Positions 18,361-28,944 of a DNA stretch of 64,000 nt are shown here, piece by piece. How positions within the stretch are numbered: position 1 is the first letter of the stretch; each line of letters opens with the position of its first letter. The stretch covers positions 4,340,001 to 4,404,000 of the forward strand of contig NZ_LT629779.1 in NCBI RefSeq assembly GCF_900105535.1. Direction: 5' to 3'. A program made the translations under genes and the position numbers. This DNA is from Pseudarthrobacter equi (lineage in GTDB: Bacteria; Actinomycetota; Actinomycetes; Actinomycetales; Micrococcaceae). Under the pieces are notes generated by a model, which was given only the letters and a program-made list of their open reading frames with translations, did not search any database and had not been told where the DNA came from.

Positions 18361-18380
18361 ACTGTGTTCCACGACACAGT
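18361..18380. promoter_or_regulatory. Perfect inverted repeat upstream of the AraC regulator
   Basis: ACTGTGT (18361-18367) and ACACAGT (18374-18380) are perfect 7-base arms around TCCACG, ending 40 bases before the regulator ATG. It could be an operator or sit in the leader. The binding factor is unknown. Confidence 0.4.
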
Positions 18381-18420
18381 TCCGGGGGAACGTCCGAGTG
18401 ACCACTCGTCAGGAGCAGCC

Positions 18421-19386
18421 ATGCCAGCACCCGTCCGGGCTACGGCCCCCGCAAGCCAGGCCCTCACCGCCAGCATTGCCTCATCGTTCGACCACTGGAA
18501 GCACCTGGTGGCGGAGTCCTTTGTGCCGCTGACGGCGAGGACGGCAGACGTTGAGGGATTCCGCGGACAGCTGCGTTCCAGGGTCCTGGACCGGATGTCC
18601 ATCGTGGAGGTCACGGCCACATCCCACGAAGTCCACCGCACGCCGGCGCTCATTGCCCGGGCCCACGAGCGGTATTTCAAACTGAACCTGCAGCTCGAAG
18701 GCACCGGCCTGCTGATCCAGGACAACCGGGAGGCGGTCCTCCGGCCCGGCGACCTCGCCATCTACGACACCAACCGGCCCTACACGCTGGCCTTCGAGGA
18801 CACCACCCGGATCATGGTGGTGATGTTCCCGTGCGATACCCTCGCCCTGCCCACGGAGTATGTAGGGCAGCTGGCGGCAGTGCGGATGGCCGGCGACGGC
18901 GGCCTCAGCGGCATCGTGGGACAGTTCATCCGGCAGCTCTCCGAGAATCTGGACGTGCTCAACGGCCCCAGCGGCTCGAGGCTCGCGGCCAACGCCCTGG
19001 ACCTGGTGTCCACCATGCTGCACGCCGAAATGGACATCTCCCCGGACCGGATGAAGCCGCAGGCCCTGCTGGCGGTGGCGGTGCGCGAGTACATTGACGC
19101 GAACCTGTCAGATCCGCTGCTTTCGCCGGCCAGCATCGCGGCGGCGCATTTCATTTCCACCCGGCACCTGCACAACGTCTTCCACGAGTCCGGAACCACT
19201 GTGGCCACGTGGATCCGGACGCAGCGGCTGGAAGGGGCCCGCCGCGACCTCCGGGACCCTCTGCACGCCGGGCTGCCGGTCGGCGCCGTTGCCGCCCGCT
19301 GGGGCTTCCTGGATGCGGCACACTTCAGCCGCACGTTCCGGGATGCGTTTGGCGTGCCGCCGTCGGACTGGCGCCGCGGCAGTTAG
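18421..19386 (+). CDS. AraC family transcriptional regulator
   Basis: 321 residues. The N-terminal part (about 20-190) resembles the AraC-binding-like domain (FVPLTARTADVEGFRGQL; YFKLNLQLEGTGLLIQDNR; LRPGDLAIYDTNRPYTLAF). Residues about 215-320 carry the two AraC helix-turn-helix motifs, ending AVAARWGFLDAAHFSRTF and FGVPPSDWRR. AGGAG lies six bases before the ATG; an upstream in-frame start lacks such a site. Its targets are not evident: it stands alone, divergent from DUF1345 and convergent with glutamate dehydrogenase. Confidence 0.92.
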   Translation: MPAPVRATAPASQALTASIASSFDHWKHLVAESFVPLTARTADVEGFRGQLRSRVLDRMSIVEVTATSHEVHRTPALIARAHERYFKLNLQLEGTGLLIQDNREAVLRPGDLAIYDTNRPYTLAFEDTTRIMVVMFPCDTLALPTEYVGQLAAVRMAGDGGLSGIVGQFIRQLSENLDVLNGPSGSRLAANALDLVSTMLHAEMDISPDRMKPQALLAVAVREYIDANLSDPLLSPASIAAAHFISTRHLHNVFHESGTTVATWIRTQRLEGARRDLRDPLHAGLPVGAVAARWGFLDAAHFSRTFRDAFGVPPSDWRRGS

Positions 19387-19409
19387 AAGGTGCAGCCAGG
19401 GACGGCCGG

Positions 19410-19437
19410 CGGGTGCGGCATCCCGGAGCGGCACCCG
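19410..19437. terminator. Weak hairpin between convergent AraC and gdhA genes
   Basis: CGGGTGC (19410-19416) pairs with GCACCCG (19431-19437) around 14 bases. No T-run follows, so terminator function is uncertain. Confidence 0.35.
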
Positions 19438-19467
19438 GAGTAGCCCCAATGCCTGATGAAGCCGCGG

Positions 19468-20928
<1,461 letters not shown>

Positions 20929-21009
20929 CTAATCTCCGTATTGTGACAACGAAATTCCATCCTGCGATATCTGAAGTTCGGCGCATCCACGGCTCACGGG
21001 CGGCGTGAC

Positions 21010-21648
21010 ATGGCCTACCTCTGCCTCCTGCTTTCCGGCGCCGTCCTGCTGGTCAACGGCCTGGCCACCCTGAACCGGCTGCCGTGGCGGGATGCCGCCG
21101 TCCTGAACCTGGTGGTGGGGCCCCTCCAGCTGCTGCTCGGCCTGCTGTCCCTGGCGGGTTACGCGGCGCCGCTGCTGACGGTGGCCGGGATGTTCCTGTT
21201 CGGGCTTACCTATGTCTACGTGGGGCTGGACTCGCTGCTGCACCTGGGATCGAAGGGGCTGGGCTGGTTCTGCGGCATGGTGGCCGGACTGGGGCTGCTC
21301 CTCGCCGCGGCCTGGCTCGGCTCCGATCCCCTGCTCGCAGTCCTGTGGCTGGCCTGGGCTGTGCTGTGGGGCGCCCTGTTCGGTTCCCTGGCACTGGGCC
21401 GGAAGCGGATGGACCCGTTTATCGGGTGGGCCCTGGTGCTGGCCAGCCCCGTTACGGCCACCGTTCCGGCTTTCCTGGGGCTGGCCGGCACCTGGCCGGC
21501 CGGCCCGGAGGCGGCGTGGGGGGCAGCCGTCGCCGTGGTTGGGCTGTTCTGTGCCGCGCACGGGTTGGCCCGGCGCGAAACGTCAGCTCCGCATCGGACC
21601 ACTCCGTTGCCGCCGGGTCCTGCCGCCGGCCGGGCAACGCTCAGCTGA
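21010..21648 (+). CDS. AmiS/UreI family amide or urea channel protein
   Basis: 212 residues with six to seven short membrane helices and family features such as LLLSGAVLLVNGLATL, FLFGLTYVYVGLDSLLHLG and WCGM-like turns (GLGWFCGMVAG). Members form proton-gated urea or short-chain amide channels. No urease or amidase gene is adjacent, so substrate is open. The last 12 residues are proline-rich. Its TGA shares the palindrome TCAGCTGA with the stop of the convergent permease gene. Confidence 0.8.
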   Translation: MAYLCLLLSGAVLLVNGLATLNRLPWRDAAVLNLVVGPLQLLLGLLSLAGYAAPLLTVAGMFLFGLTYVYVGLDSLLHLGSKGLGWFCGMVAGLGLLLAAAWLGSDPLLAVLWLAWAVLWGALFGSLALGRKRMDPFIGWALVLASPVTATVPAFLGLAGTWPAGPEAAWGAAVAVVGLFCAAHGLARRETSAPHRTTPLPPGPAAGRATLS

Positions 21649-23131
21649 GGCTCAGGTCCGCTTTTGCCGTTCCGCGGCCGGCACCGTCCAGGTGGCGCTG
21701 AACCCTGGCTTCCACCAGCACCCCCGCCACGAAGACCACGGGCACGGCGGCCAGCAGGGCCGCCGCTGTTTCCGCGCTGCCGCCGATCAGGGCTGTGAAG
21801 TTGCTGACCACCAGGAAGAGGACCCATGCGAGCAGGACGGATGCGAGCGCGGGGGCGATCATCGTCTGCCACAGCCCGGCCCCGGCGGATTCGCGGCGGA
21901 AGAAGCCGACGACGGCCACGGAGCACAGCATGTACAGCACCAGCAGCGCCGCCACGGCCAGCCCGCTGAACCAGGAGAACAGGGTAAGGACGGGATCCAG
22001 GGCAAGGGCCGCGAACGGCATCACCAGGACGACGGCGGCGGCGGTCTGGATCCAGGCGGCGACGGCGGGTGCGCGGTGCCGGTTGGTCCGGGCCACCCGG
22101 GCGGGCATGGAACCGCGGAGCGCCAGCGAATGCAGGTAGCGGTTGATGCCGTTGTGGAAGGCGATGATCCCGGCCAGCAGCGACGTCACCAGCAGGATGC
22201 CCGTGACCGTCCCCGCCCACGGGCCGAAGAGTTCCACCATCGGGCCAAGCACGAAGGAGGTGGCATCTCCCGATTCCAGGGCTGCCCCGGCGGCGTCCAT
22301 CACCCTGGACGGCCCGTAGTAGCTGACCAGCATCCAGGAGATGAAGGAAAAGAACAGAGAGATGACGCCCACAGAAAGGTAGGTGGCCCGGGCCACCGTG
22401 CGGTGCGCGTCTTTGGCTTCGGCCGAGTAGATGGCGGTGGATTCGAACCCGAACATGGACGCCACGGCAAACATGATGGCCACCCCAGGGGCGCCGGCGC
22501 CGATGGCCTGGGGCGAGAAGGAGGCCGCAACACTGATGCCCTCCGGGCCGCCGCCGCTGAAGAGGACGGTGAAGCCGAACAGCAGCAGCACCGCCACTTC
22601 CAGGCCCACCAGCAGGGCCAGGATACGGGCGCCGAGTTCGATATTCAGGGATCCGAGGACCTGGACGCCGGCCATGGTGGCCAGGGCCAGCAGCCACCAC
22701 GGAACGTCGAGGCCCACGGGGGCGAGCAGCCCCGAGAAGGCCGCACCGTACAGCCCGTACATGGCCGCCTGGATGGTGTTGTAGGCCAGCAGGGCCAGCC
22801 AGGCCGCGCCGGCGCCGGTTCTCCGGCCGAACGCGGCCGTCACATAGGCGTAGAAGGCGCCGTTGGCCTGGATCCTGCGGCTCATGGCTACGAAGCCCAC
22901 CGCGAAGATGACAATCACGACGCCGACAATCAGGTAGGCGCCCGGGGCGCCGGCGCCGTTGCCAAGGGCTGCCGCGAGCGGCGAGGCGCCCACGATGCCG
23001 GTCAGCGGCGCCTGGGCGGACAGGACAAAGAAGAGGATGCCCATTACTCCGACGCTTCCGGCGCGGAGGGCGGTGGAGTGCTCCCTGGCCGGAGCGTCAG
23101 TGGTCCGGGGTTCGGAATTCGAAATACTCAT
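21641..23131 (-). CDS. APC superfamily amino acid/polyamine permease
   Basis: 496 residues with about 12 to 13 membrane helices. The first helix region (GILFFVLSAQAPLTGIVGAS) and the segment FGFESTAIYSAEAKDAHRTV, where the conserved FxGFExxA-type helix precedes a loop, mark the APC family. AAGGA seven to ten bases upstream supports the ATG at 23131; an upstream extension has no ribosome site. It imports an amino acid or amine by proton coupling. Proximity to amine oxidase and glutamate dehydrogenase hints at amine uptake, but this is weak. Confidence 0.88.
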   Translation of the reverse strand: MSISNSEPRTTDAPAREHSTALRAGSVGVMGILFFVLSAQAPLTGIVGASPLAAALGNGAGAPGAYLIVGVVIVIFAVGFVAMSRRIQANGAFYAYVTAAFGRRTGAGAAWLALLAYNTIQAAMYGLYGAAFSGLLAPVGLDVPWWLLALATMAGVQVLGSLNIELGARILALLVGLEVAVLLLFGFTVLFSGGGPEGISVAASFSPQAIGAGAPGVAIMFAVASMFGFESTAIYSAEAKDAHRTVARATYLSVGVISLFFSFISWMLVSYYGPSRVMDAAGAALESGDATSFVLGPMVELFGPWAGTVTGILLVTSLLAGIIAFHNGINRYLHSLALRGSMPARVARTNRHRAPAVAAWIQTAAAVVLVMPFAALALDPVLTLFSWFSGLAVAALLVLYMLCSVAVVGFFRRESAGAGLWQTMIAPALASVLLAWVLFLVVSNFTALIGGSAETAAALLAAVPVVFVAGVLVEARVQRHLDGAGRGTAKADLSLS

Positions 23132-23384
23132 AAGGGTCCTTCTCACGGTCATGCGCGGGGAAGTTGTTGAGGAATCCAGCTTCGCAGCGGGGATCATGCG
23201 GCCGTTTGTCCGCCAGCGACCGGTTCTTGTCCGTAAGCGCAGCGGTGCGTATGACAGTCCTTTACTGCCGCACCGCCGCGGTTCCGCGAATAGCCCGTGC
23301 CCGCCGGGGTACGGTGAATTCGTGCGCAAGGTGTCCCGGGGGTTCGCTTCCGGGCCATGGAAGTAACCTTCGGAAAGAGGAACC

Positions 23385-25679
23385 ATGAGCGAACCGACCA
23401 CCAGCGAGGGGATTTTTGAAGCAGATGCCCTCGATGTCGAAGAAGGCCAGGAGACGGCCGCTGCCACCGAGCAGGCAGCCGACGCGGAGATCAGTTACGA
23501 CGAACAGTTCTACCCGGCACGCCCCAAGGCCCTGAGGCCCATCGCCCGGCGCCGCCAATACCTTGCCACCAGGCCGTCCTTCGAGTTCGACGGACGCAAC
23601 GCAGCCTATGTCGAATGGCTGCGGAACCAGGCGATGCTCGGGGACGCCAACACGCTCGCCCGGCAACTCTCGGGCCAGGCCAGCATGTGGCAGAACTCCT
23701 ACGCGCACCCCAACCCGCGTGCCGCCGTCGAACGCGCCCCCGTGTGGTTCACCGCCTATCCCCTGTCCTTCATCACCCAGCCCGGCCAGTCCTTCCTGTC
23801 CGCCCTGGGCGACGAGGGAATGTGGGAGGCGTTCCGGAGCATCGGCATCCGCGCCATCCACACCGGCCCCGTGAAGCTGGCCGGCGGCATCAGCGGATGG
23901 ATGCAGACCCCCAGCGTGGACGGCCACTTCGACCGGATCAGCATGGGCATCGACCCGGTGTTCGGCGACGAGGATGAATTCCGCCGGATGTGCGAGGTGG
24001 CCGCGGAACACGGCGGCACGATCATCGATGACATCGTCCCGGGCCACACCGGCAAGGGCGCCGATTTCCGCCTCGCCGAAATGAACTTCCGGGACTACCC
24101 CGGCATCTACCACATGGTGGACATCCCCGAGGAGGACTGGCACCTGCTGCCGGACGTCCCCGAGGGCAAGGACTCGGTGAACCTCAGCCCGGATGCGGAA
24201 CAGGCCCTGCAGAAGGCCGGTTACATCATCGGCCGCCTGCAGCGGGTGATCTTCTACGAACCCGGCGTGAAGGAAACCAACTGGAGCGCCACCCGGCCCA
24301 TCGTGGACACCACCGGCAAGACCCGCCGCTGGGTTTACCTCCACTACTTCAAGGCCGGCCAGCCGTCCATCAACTGGCTGGACCCCACCTTTGCGGGCAT
24401 GCGCCTGGTGGTGGGCGATGCCCTGCACTCCCTGGTGGACCTCGGCACCGGCGCCCTCCGGCTCGATGCCAACGGCTTCCTGGGCGTGGAGAAGAGCGCC
24501 GAGGAGGAGCCGGGCTGGTCCGAGGGGCACCCGCTGTCCGAGGCCGCCAACCAGCTCATCGGCTCCATGATCCGCAAGGTGGGCGGGTTCTCCTTCCAGG
24601 AACTGAACCTGACCATCGACGACATCAAGGCCACCTCCGAATCCGGCCCCGACCTTTCCTACGACTTCATCACCCGGCCCGCTTACCACTTCGCGCTGGT
24701 CACCGGGGATACGGAGTTCCTGCGGCTGACGCTGCGGCTCTCCAAGGAGATCGGGGTGGACCAGGCCTCCCTGGTCCATGCCCTGCAGAACCACGACGAG
24801 CTCACGTACGAACTCATGCACTTCGCTGCGGGCCACCGGGACGACGTCTTCGAGCTCGGCGGCCAGGAAATGACCGGGGCCCAGATCGCCGAGCACGTCC
24901 AGCAGACCATGCGGGAGCGGCTCACCGGCGAAAACGCGCCCTACAACTCCGTGTTCACCATGAACGGGATCGCCTGCACCACTGTCAGCTTCATCATGGC
25001 CACCCTGGGGATCCAGGACCCGGATGCGCTGACGCCGGAGCAGGAGGCGCAGGTCCTGGACGCCCACATCCTGCTGTCCATGTACAACGCGCTGCAGCCG
25101 GGCGTCTTCGCACTCTCCGGCTGGGACCTGACCGGGATTTCGGTGCTGGACCGCGGCACCGTTGGGGAACTGATCGCGCAGGGTGACACCCGCTGGATCA
25201 ACCGCGGCGCGCACGACATCATGGGCACCAGCCCGGACGCCACGGCTTCATCCTCCGGAATGCCCCGCGCCCGCAGCCTCTACGGGCCGCTCCCGGAACA
25301 GCTCGAGAACGAAAACTCCTTTGCCCGCAGGCTCCAGCGGATCCTGGCGGTGCGGGAGGAACACGGCATCGCCACCGGAACGCTTCTGGACGTGCCGGAC
25401 GTTTCGCACCGTGGGCTGCTGGTCCTGGTGAACGGCCTGGCCGGCGGCGCCGTGGAAATCACCGTGCTGAACTTCTCCGACCAGGACATCTCCGGCAGCG
25501 TCCGGTCCACCCACCTTCCGCCGGGCGCCAGCGTGCGCGACCTCTTCAGCGGCGAAACCGTGGGCCAGGTGGATGACCTGCACAGCTTCTTCATCGACCT
25601 GCCGGCGTATCAGGGCACCGCGCTACTGCTCGAGGTTGAAGAAGCGGACGACGCCGGGTCCCCGGCAACGGAGGCCTGA
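23385..25679 (+). CDS. GH13 family enzyme, trehalose-synthase-like
   Basis: 764 residues. An acidic N-terminal region of about 55 residues precedes an alpha-amylase-type barrel. Catalytic regions are readable: [12 protein letters not shown] (nucleophile Asp), FSFQELNL (acid/base Glu) and [15 protein letters not shown] (transition-state Asp). The C-terminal 90 residues form a beta domain. The overall sequence resembles the large GH13 enzymes annotated in Arthrobacter as trehalose synthase or maltose glucosyltransferase, which isomerise maltose and trehalose; the exact reaction is not proven. GAAAGAGGAACC precedes the ATG. It is a single gene without partners such as maltokinase. Confidence 0.7.
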   Translation: MSEPTTSEGIFEADALDVEEGQETAAATEQAADAEISYDEQFYPARPKALRPIARRRQYLATRPSFEFDGRNAAYVEWLRNQAMLGDANTLARQLSGQASMWQNSYAHPNPRAAVERAPVWFTAYPLSFITQPGQSFLSALGDEGMWEAFRSIGIRAIHTGPVKLAGGISGWMQTPSVDGHFDRISMGIDPVFGDEDEFRRMCEVAAEHGGTIIDDIVPGHTGKGADFRLAEMNFRDYPGIYHMVDIPEEDWHLLPDVPEGKDSVNLSPDAEQALQKAGYIIGRLQRVIFYEPGVKETNWSATRPIVDTTGKTRRWVYLHYFKAGQPSINWLDPTFAGMRLVVGDALHSLVDLGTGALRLDANGFLGVEKSAEEEPGWSEGHPLSEAANQLIGSMIRKVGGFSFQELNLTIDDIKATSESGPDLSYDFITRPAYHFALVTGDTEFLRLTLRLSKEIGVDQASLVHALQNHDELTYELMHFAAGHRDDVFELGGQEMTGAQIAEHVQQTMRERLTGENAPYNSVFTMNGIACTTVSFIMATLGIQDPDALTPEQEAQVLDAHILLSMYNALQPGVFALSGWDLTGISVLDRGTVGELIAQGDTRWINRGAHDIMGTSPDATASSSGMPRARSLYGPLPEQLENENSFARRLQRILAVREEHGIATGTLLDVPDVSHRGLLVLVNGLAGGAVEITVLNFSDQDISGSVRSTHLPPGASVRDLFSGETVGQVDDLHSFFIDLPAYQGTALLLEVEEADDAGSPATEA

Positions 25680-25755
25680 TCCGCGGGGCGGGGCTGCTTC
25701 GGTAACGGGAGCACGCCCCGCCGAATCTCCCCAGGTTTCACCCCAGCAAACCCGC

Positions 25756-25790
25756 GGACGACGGCGCGTGGCCGGGACACGCCGTCGTCC
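25756..25790. terminator. Hairpin after the GH13 gene
   Basis: GGACGACGGCG (25756-25766) pairs perfectly with 25780-25790 around 13 bases, between convergent genes. No T-run follows on either side. Confidence 0.65.
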
Positions 25791-25857
25791 TCTCCCAAAG
25801 GCGGGGAGACCCAGCCCTGCCGGCCACCTCCGGGCGGGGCACCAATGGGCACAGCAA

Positions 25858-25899
25858 GAAGCGCGGCCGGTCACCCGTGAGGGCAACCAGCCGCGCTTC
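25858..25899. terminator. Second hairpin, end of the sarcosine operon
   Basis: GAAGCGCGGC (25858-25867) pairs perfectly with 25890-25899 around 22 bases. It lies downstream of purU on the minus strand, just past a 19-codon open frame, and probably ends the glyA-sox-sdaA-purU transcript. Confidence 0.6.
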
Positions 25900-25917
25900 A
25901 GCTGTAGAGATGTCCGG

Positions 25918-25977
25918 TCAGGCGCTGACCGGGACGCCCAACAGGCGGTTCCAGTCCTGGCAGCGGCGGAGGCCCAT
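25918..25977 (-). CDS. Possible 19-residue small protein after purU
   Basis: An ATG one base after the purU stop opens a frame of 19 codons, MGLRRCQDWNRLLGVPVSA, ending in TGA. Every codon after the start ends in G or C, the local coding signature, and it lies inside the operon just before the hairpin at 25858-25899. There is no clear ribosome site, but translational coupling to purU is possible. It may equally be chance or a remnant. No family recognised. Confidence 0.25.
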   Translation of the reverse strand: MGLRRCQDWNRLLGVPVSA

Positions 25978-25978
25978 G

Positions 25979-26875
25979 CTAGCGGAGCACCACCGTGCGG
26001 TTGCCCTGCAGAATGACCCGGCCTTCGCAGTGCCACTTCACCGCGTTGGAGAGGGCCTTGCATTCGGTGTCGCGGCCCGCGGCCACCAGGTCCTCGGGGC
26101 CGTACGTGTGGTCCACGTCCACCACCTGCTGGGAGATGATGGGCCCCTCGTCCAGCTCTGCGTTGACGTAGTGCGCGGTGGCGCCCACGGTCTTAACGCC
26201 GCGCGCGTACGCCTGGTGGTAGGGCTTGGCACCCTTGAAGCTGGGCAGGAACGAGTGGTGGATGTTGATGGCCCGGCCGTCCAGCTTGCGGGTCAGGTCG
26301 TCGCTGAGCACTTGCATGTAGCGGGCCAGCACCACCAGTTCGACGTCGAGCCCGTCCACCAGTTCCATCAGCTCGGCTTCCGCTGCGGGCTTGGTCTCGG
26401 CAGTGACCGGGATGTAGTGGAACGGGATGCCGTGCCACTCCACCAGGGTCTGGTGGTCCCGGTGGTTGGACACCACCGCAACGATCTCCACGGGCAGTTC
26501 GCCGATCCGGGCACGGAACAGCAGGTCGTTGAGGCAGTGCCCGAACTTGGACACCATGATCAGGACCTTGCGTTTGGAGCCCTGGCGTTCCAGCTGCCAG
26601 CGCATGCCGAACTTCTCCGCCACGGGGGCGAAGGAGTCCCGCAGGACGTCCAGCGTGGATTCGTCCCCCTCGGAGACGAAGTGCACGCGCATGAAGAAGT
26701 GGCCTTCGGAGCGTTCACCGAACTGCTTGTTGTCGATGATGTCGCAGCCGTGCTCGAGCAGGAAGCCGGACACGGCGTGGACAATGCCGGGCCCTTCCGG
26801 GCAGTCCAGGGTGAGGACGTGTTCCACAGTGGTGGGCGCCTGGGGAGCGGGGACGTGGGTTTCAGTGGCAGTCAT
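25979..26875 (-). CDS. purU: Formyltetrahydrofolate deformylase
   Basis: 298 residues. An N-terminal ACT domain (about 18-95, TLDCPEGPGIVHAVSGFLLE) senses amino acids such as glycine and methionine in known PurU. The C-terminal formyltransferase-like domain carries INIHHSFLPSFKGAKPYHQA with the catalytic Asn and His, and VGATAHYVNAELDEGPII with the catalytic Asp. It hydrolyses 10-formyl-THF to formate and THF. As the last gene of the sarcosine operon it would release THF trapped by methylene-THF produced by sarcosine oxidase. It starts three bases after sdaA. Confidence 0.96.
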   Translation of the reverse strand: MTATETHVPAPQAPTTVEHVLTLDCPEGPGIVHAVSGFLLEHGCDIIDNKQFGERSEGHFFMRVHFVSEGDESTLDVLRDSFAPVAEKFGMRWQLERQGSKRKVLIMVSKFGHCLNDLLFRARIGELPVEIVAVVSNHRDHQTLVEWHGIPFHYIPVTAETKPAAEAELMELVDGLDVELVVLARYMQVLSDDLTRKLDGRAINIHHSFLPSFKGAKPYHQAYARGVKTVGATAHYVNAELDEGPIISQQVVDVDHTYGPEDLVAAGRDTECKALSNAVKWHCEGRVILQGNRTVVLR

Positions 26876-26878
26876 GGT

Positions 26879-28294
26879 TCAGCACTCGATCACATTCACG
26901 GCGAGTCCTCCTCGGGAGGTTTCCTTGTACTTGGTTTTCATGTCGGCTCCGGTGTCGCGCATGGTCTTGATCGCCTTGTCCAGCGAGACCTTGTGGCTGC
27001 CGTCCCCGTGCAGGGCCAGCCGGGCCGCGTTGATCGCCTTGACGCTGGCGATCGCGTTTCGCTCGATGCAGGGGATCTGCACCAGCCCGCCCACGGGGTC
27101 GCAGGTCAGGCCGAGGTTGTGTTCAATCCCCACCTCGGCGGCGTTCTCCACCTGCGGGGGCGTTCCGCCGAGCACCTCGCAGAGCCCGGCGGCGGCCATG
27201 GAGCAGGCCGATCCGACCTCGCCCTGGCAGCCCACTTCGGCGCCGGAGATGGAGGCGTTGGTTTTGAACAGGATCCCGACGGCGGCCGCCGCCAGGAGGA
27301 AGCGGACCACACCGTCGTCGTCGGCTCCCGGAACAAACTTCACGTAGTAGTGCAGGACGGCGGGAACAATGCCCGCTGCCCCGTTGGTGGGGGCGGTGAC
27401 AATCCGCCCGCCGGCGGCGTTCTCCTCGTTCACGGCCAGGGCGAAGAGGTTCACCCATTCCATCGCCAGCAAGGGATCGGCCGGTGCCTGGACGGGCGAC
27501 GGCGATGCTGCCGCGGCTTCGGCGCTTTGGGCCGACGCGGTAAGCGTGCGGAACAGCGAGGGCGCCCGCCGGGTGACCTTCAGGCCGCCGGGGAGGATGC
27601 CTTCGGCGTTGCAGCCGTTCTCCACGCACTCCTTCATGACGGCCCAGAGGCCCAGCAGCTGCTCGCGCAGCTCGGCTTCGCTGCGCCACGTGAGCTCGTT
27701 GGCGAGCATGACGTCGGAGATGGACATGCCTTCGCGGCTGCAGATCTCCAGGAGTTCGTCAGCCGTGGAGAACGGGTACGGCAGCACGGTGTCATCCGCC
27801 ACCACCTTGTCCGCGCCCTCGGCGTCACCGTCCACCACGAAGCCGCCGCCGATGGAGTAGTAGCTCCGTTCGCTCAGCACGGAACCGGTGTGGTCCAGCG
27901 CCCGGAACGTCATGCCGTTGGGATGTGCGGGGAGGGACTTGCGCCGGTGGAGGACAACGTCCTCTTCCCAGTTGAAGTCCACCCGGTGGGTCCCGGCAAT
28001 CTGGAGTTCAGCATTGAGTGCCGCGGCAGCCACCTGGTCGTCGGCGGTGAAGGTGTTGACCGTCTCCGGTTCCAGGCCCTGCAGCCCCAGCACCACTGCC
28101 TTGTCCGATCCGTGGCCGCGGCCGGTGGCGCCCAGGGAGCCGAACAGTTCGGACTGGACCCGGGTGGTGGAGGCCAGGTGGCCGTCGCCCTTCAGCCCGT
28201 CCGCGAAGAGCTTGGCCGCCCGCATCGGGCCCACCGTGTGTGACGACGAGGGCCCGATGCCGACAGAAAAGAGGTCAAGGACGCTGAGCGCCAT
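26879..28294 (-). CDS. sdaA: L-serine ammonia-lyase (iron-sulfur)
   Basis: 471 residues, the single-chain form with beta domain first ([20 protein letters not shown]) and alpha domain second. The alpha domain shows [33 protein letters not shown] and [16 protein letters not shown], whose cysteines hold the 4Fe-4S cluster. It deaminates serine to pyruvate and ammonia. Its ATG overlaps the soxG stop (TGATG), so it is co-translated with the sarcosine oxidase genes and consumes the serine that GlyA forms from glycine and methylene-THF. Confidence 0.97.
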   Translation of the reverse strand: MALSVLDLFSVGIGPSSSHTVGPMRAAKLFADGLKGDGHLASTTRVQSELFGSLGATGRGHGSDKAVVLGLQGLEPETVNTFTADDQVAAAALNAELQIAGTHRVDFNWEEDVVLHRRKSLPAHPNGMTFRALDHTGSVLSERSYYSIGGGFVVDGDAEGADKVVADDTVLPYPFSTADELLEICSREGMSISDVMLANELTWRSEAELREQLLGLWAVMKECVENGCNAEGILPGGLKVTRRAPSLFRTLTASAQSAEAAAASPSPVQAPADPLLAMEWVNLFALAVNEENAAGGRIVTAPTNGAAGIVPAVLHYYVKFVPGADDDGVVRFLLAAAAVGILFKTNASISGAEVGCQGEVGSACSMAAAGLCEVLGGTPPQVENAAEVGIEHNLGLTCDPVGGLVQIPCIERNAIASVKAINAARLALHGDGSHKVSLDKAIKTMRDTGADMKTKYKETSRGGLAVNVIEC

Positions 28295-28944
28295 CAGGGG
28301 ACCTCTGGCGAGGCGTACTCCCGCATGCCGTCCAGGAGCCAGCGGCCCAGGAACTCGGCGAACGAGGCCCGCGGGAAGACCCGGAAGGACTCCTCGCCGG
28401 TCTTCCACAGGAGTGCGGGGATGTTCCCGATTTCCGTGGAGTACGCGGTGCCGGCCTTGAAGACGCGGGGGTGCAGGTCCAGCGAGCAGCCCTTTTCGAG
28501 GACGGAGCGGGCCTGCGGGCCGGTCAGTTCGAAGGTGGTGCGGTTGGCCGAGAGGTCAACCACCTGGCCGGAATCGCCGCCCAGGGCGTCCCGGAGCGCC
28601 TGGATCAGGCCACCGCCCAGGGACTCGTGGGCTTCGGTGGGCGCGACCACCAGGAACTCGGCCGGGCCAAGCCACAGGACGGAGGTGTCGCCGCTGCCGG
28701 CCACCGCGCCGGAACCGGCGGGCAGGCCACCGGTCACGGCGGCGATGCGCTGCGCAGCGTCGGAGCCTGCGGCCACCCGGATCCCCACCATGGTGAGGAA
28801 GGGGAGCTCGGAGATTTCAACGGTTCCGGCCAGCGAGCCGGCCGCGAATGCGTCCCGGAGCACTCCGGCCGGGCTGGTGCGGACCGCGAGGTCATTGTCC
28901 GTCGGAGTCTTTGCGGGGGTGGGGGAAGCTGCTGTCTCAGCCAT
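28294..28944 (-). CDS. soxG: Sarcosine oxidase gamma subunit
   Basis: 216 residues. Folate-binding GcvT-like gamma subunit of heterotetrameric sarcosine oxidase: [47 protein letters not shown] and the conserved GCSLDLHP. The ATG at 28944 overlaps the soxA stop by eight bases and sdaA begins inside its own stop, showing tight coupling. It lacks catalytic cofactors and helps hold the tetramer. Confidence 0.93.
   Translation of the reverse strand: MAETAASPTPAKTPTDNDLAVRTSPAGVLRDAFAAGSLAGTVEISELPFLTMVGIRVAAGSDAAQRIAAVTGGLPAGSGAVAGSGDTSVLWLGPAEFLVVAPTEAHESLGGGLIQALRDALGGDSGQVVDLSANRTTFELTGPQARSVLEKGCSLDLHPRVFKAGTAYSTEIGNIPALLWKTGEESFRVFPRASFAEFLGRWLLDGMREYASPEVP

Noticed and set aside
25680..25978. 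Glycine riboswitch in the structured gap near serine/glycine genes
   Set aside because: The gap is downstream, not upstream, of purU and sdaA. I could not find the conserved glycine aptamer elements; simple hairpins explain it.
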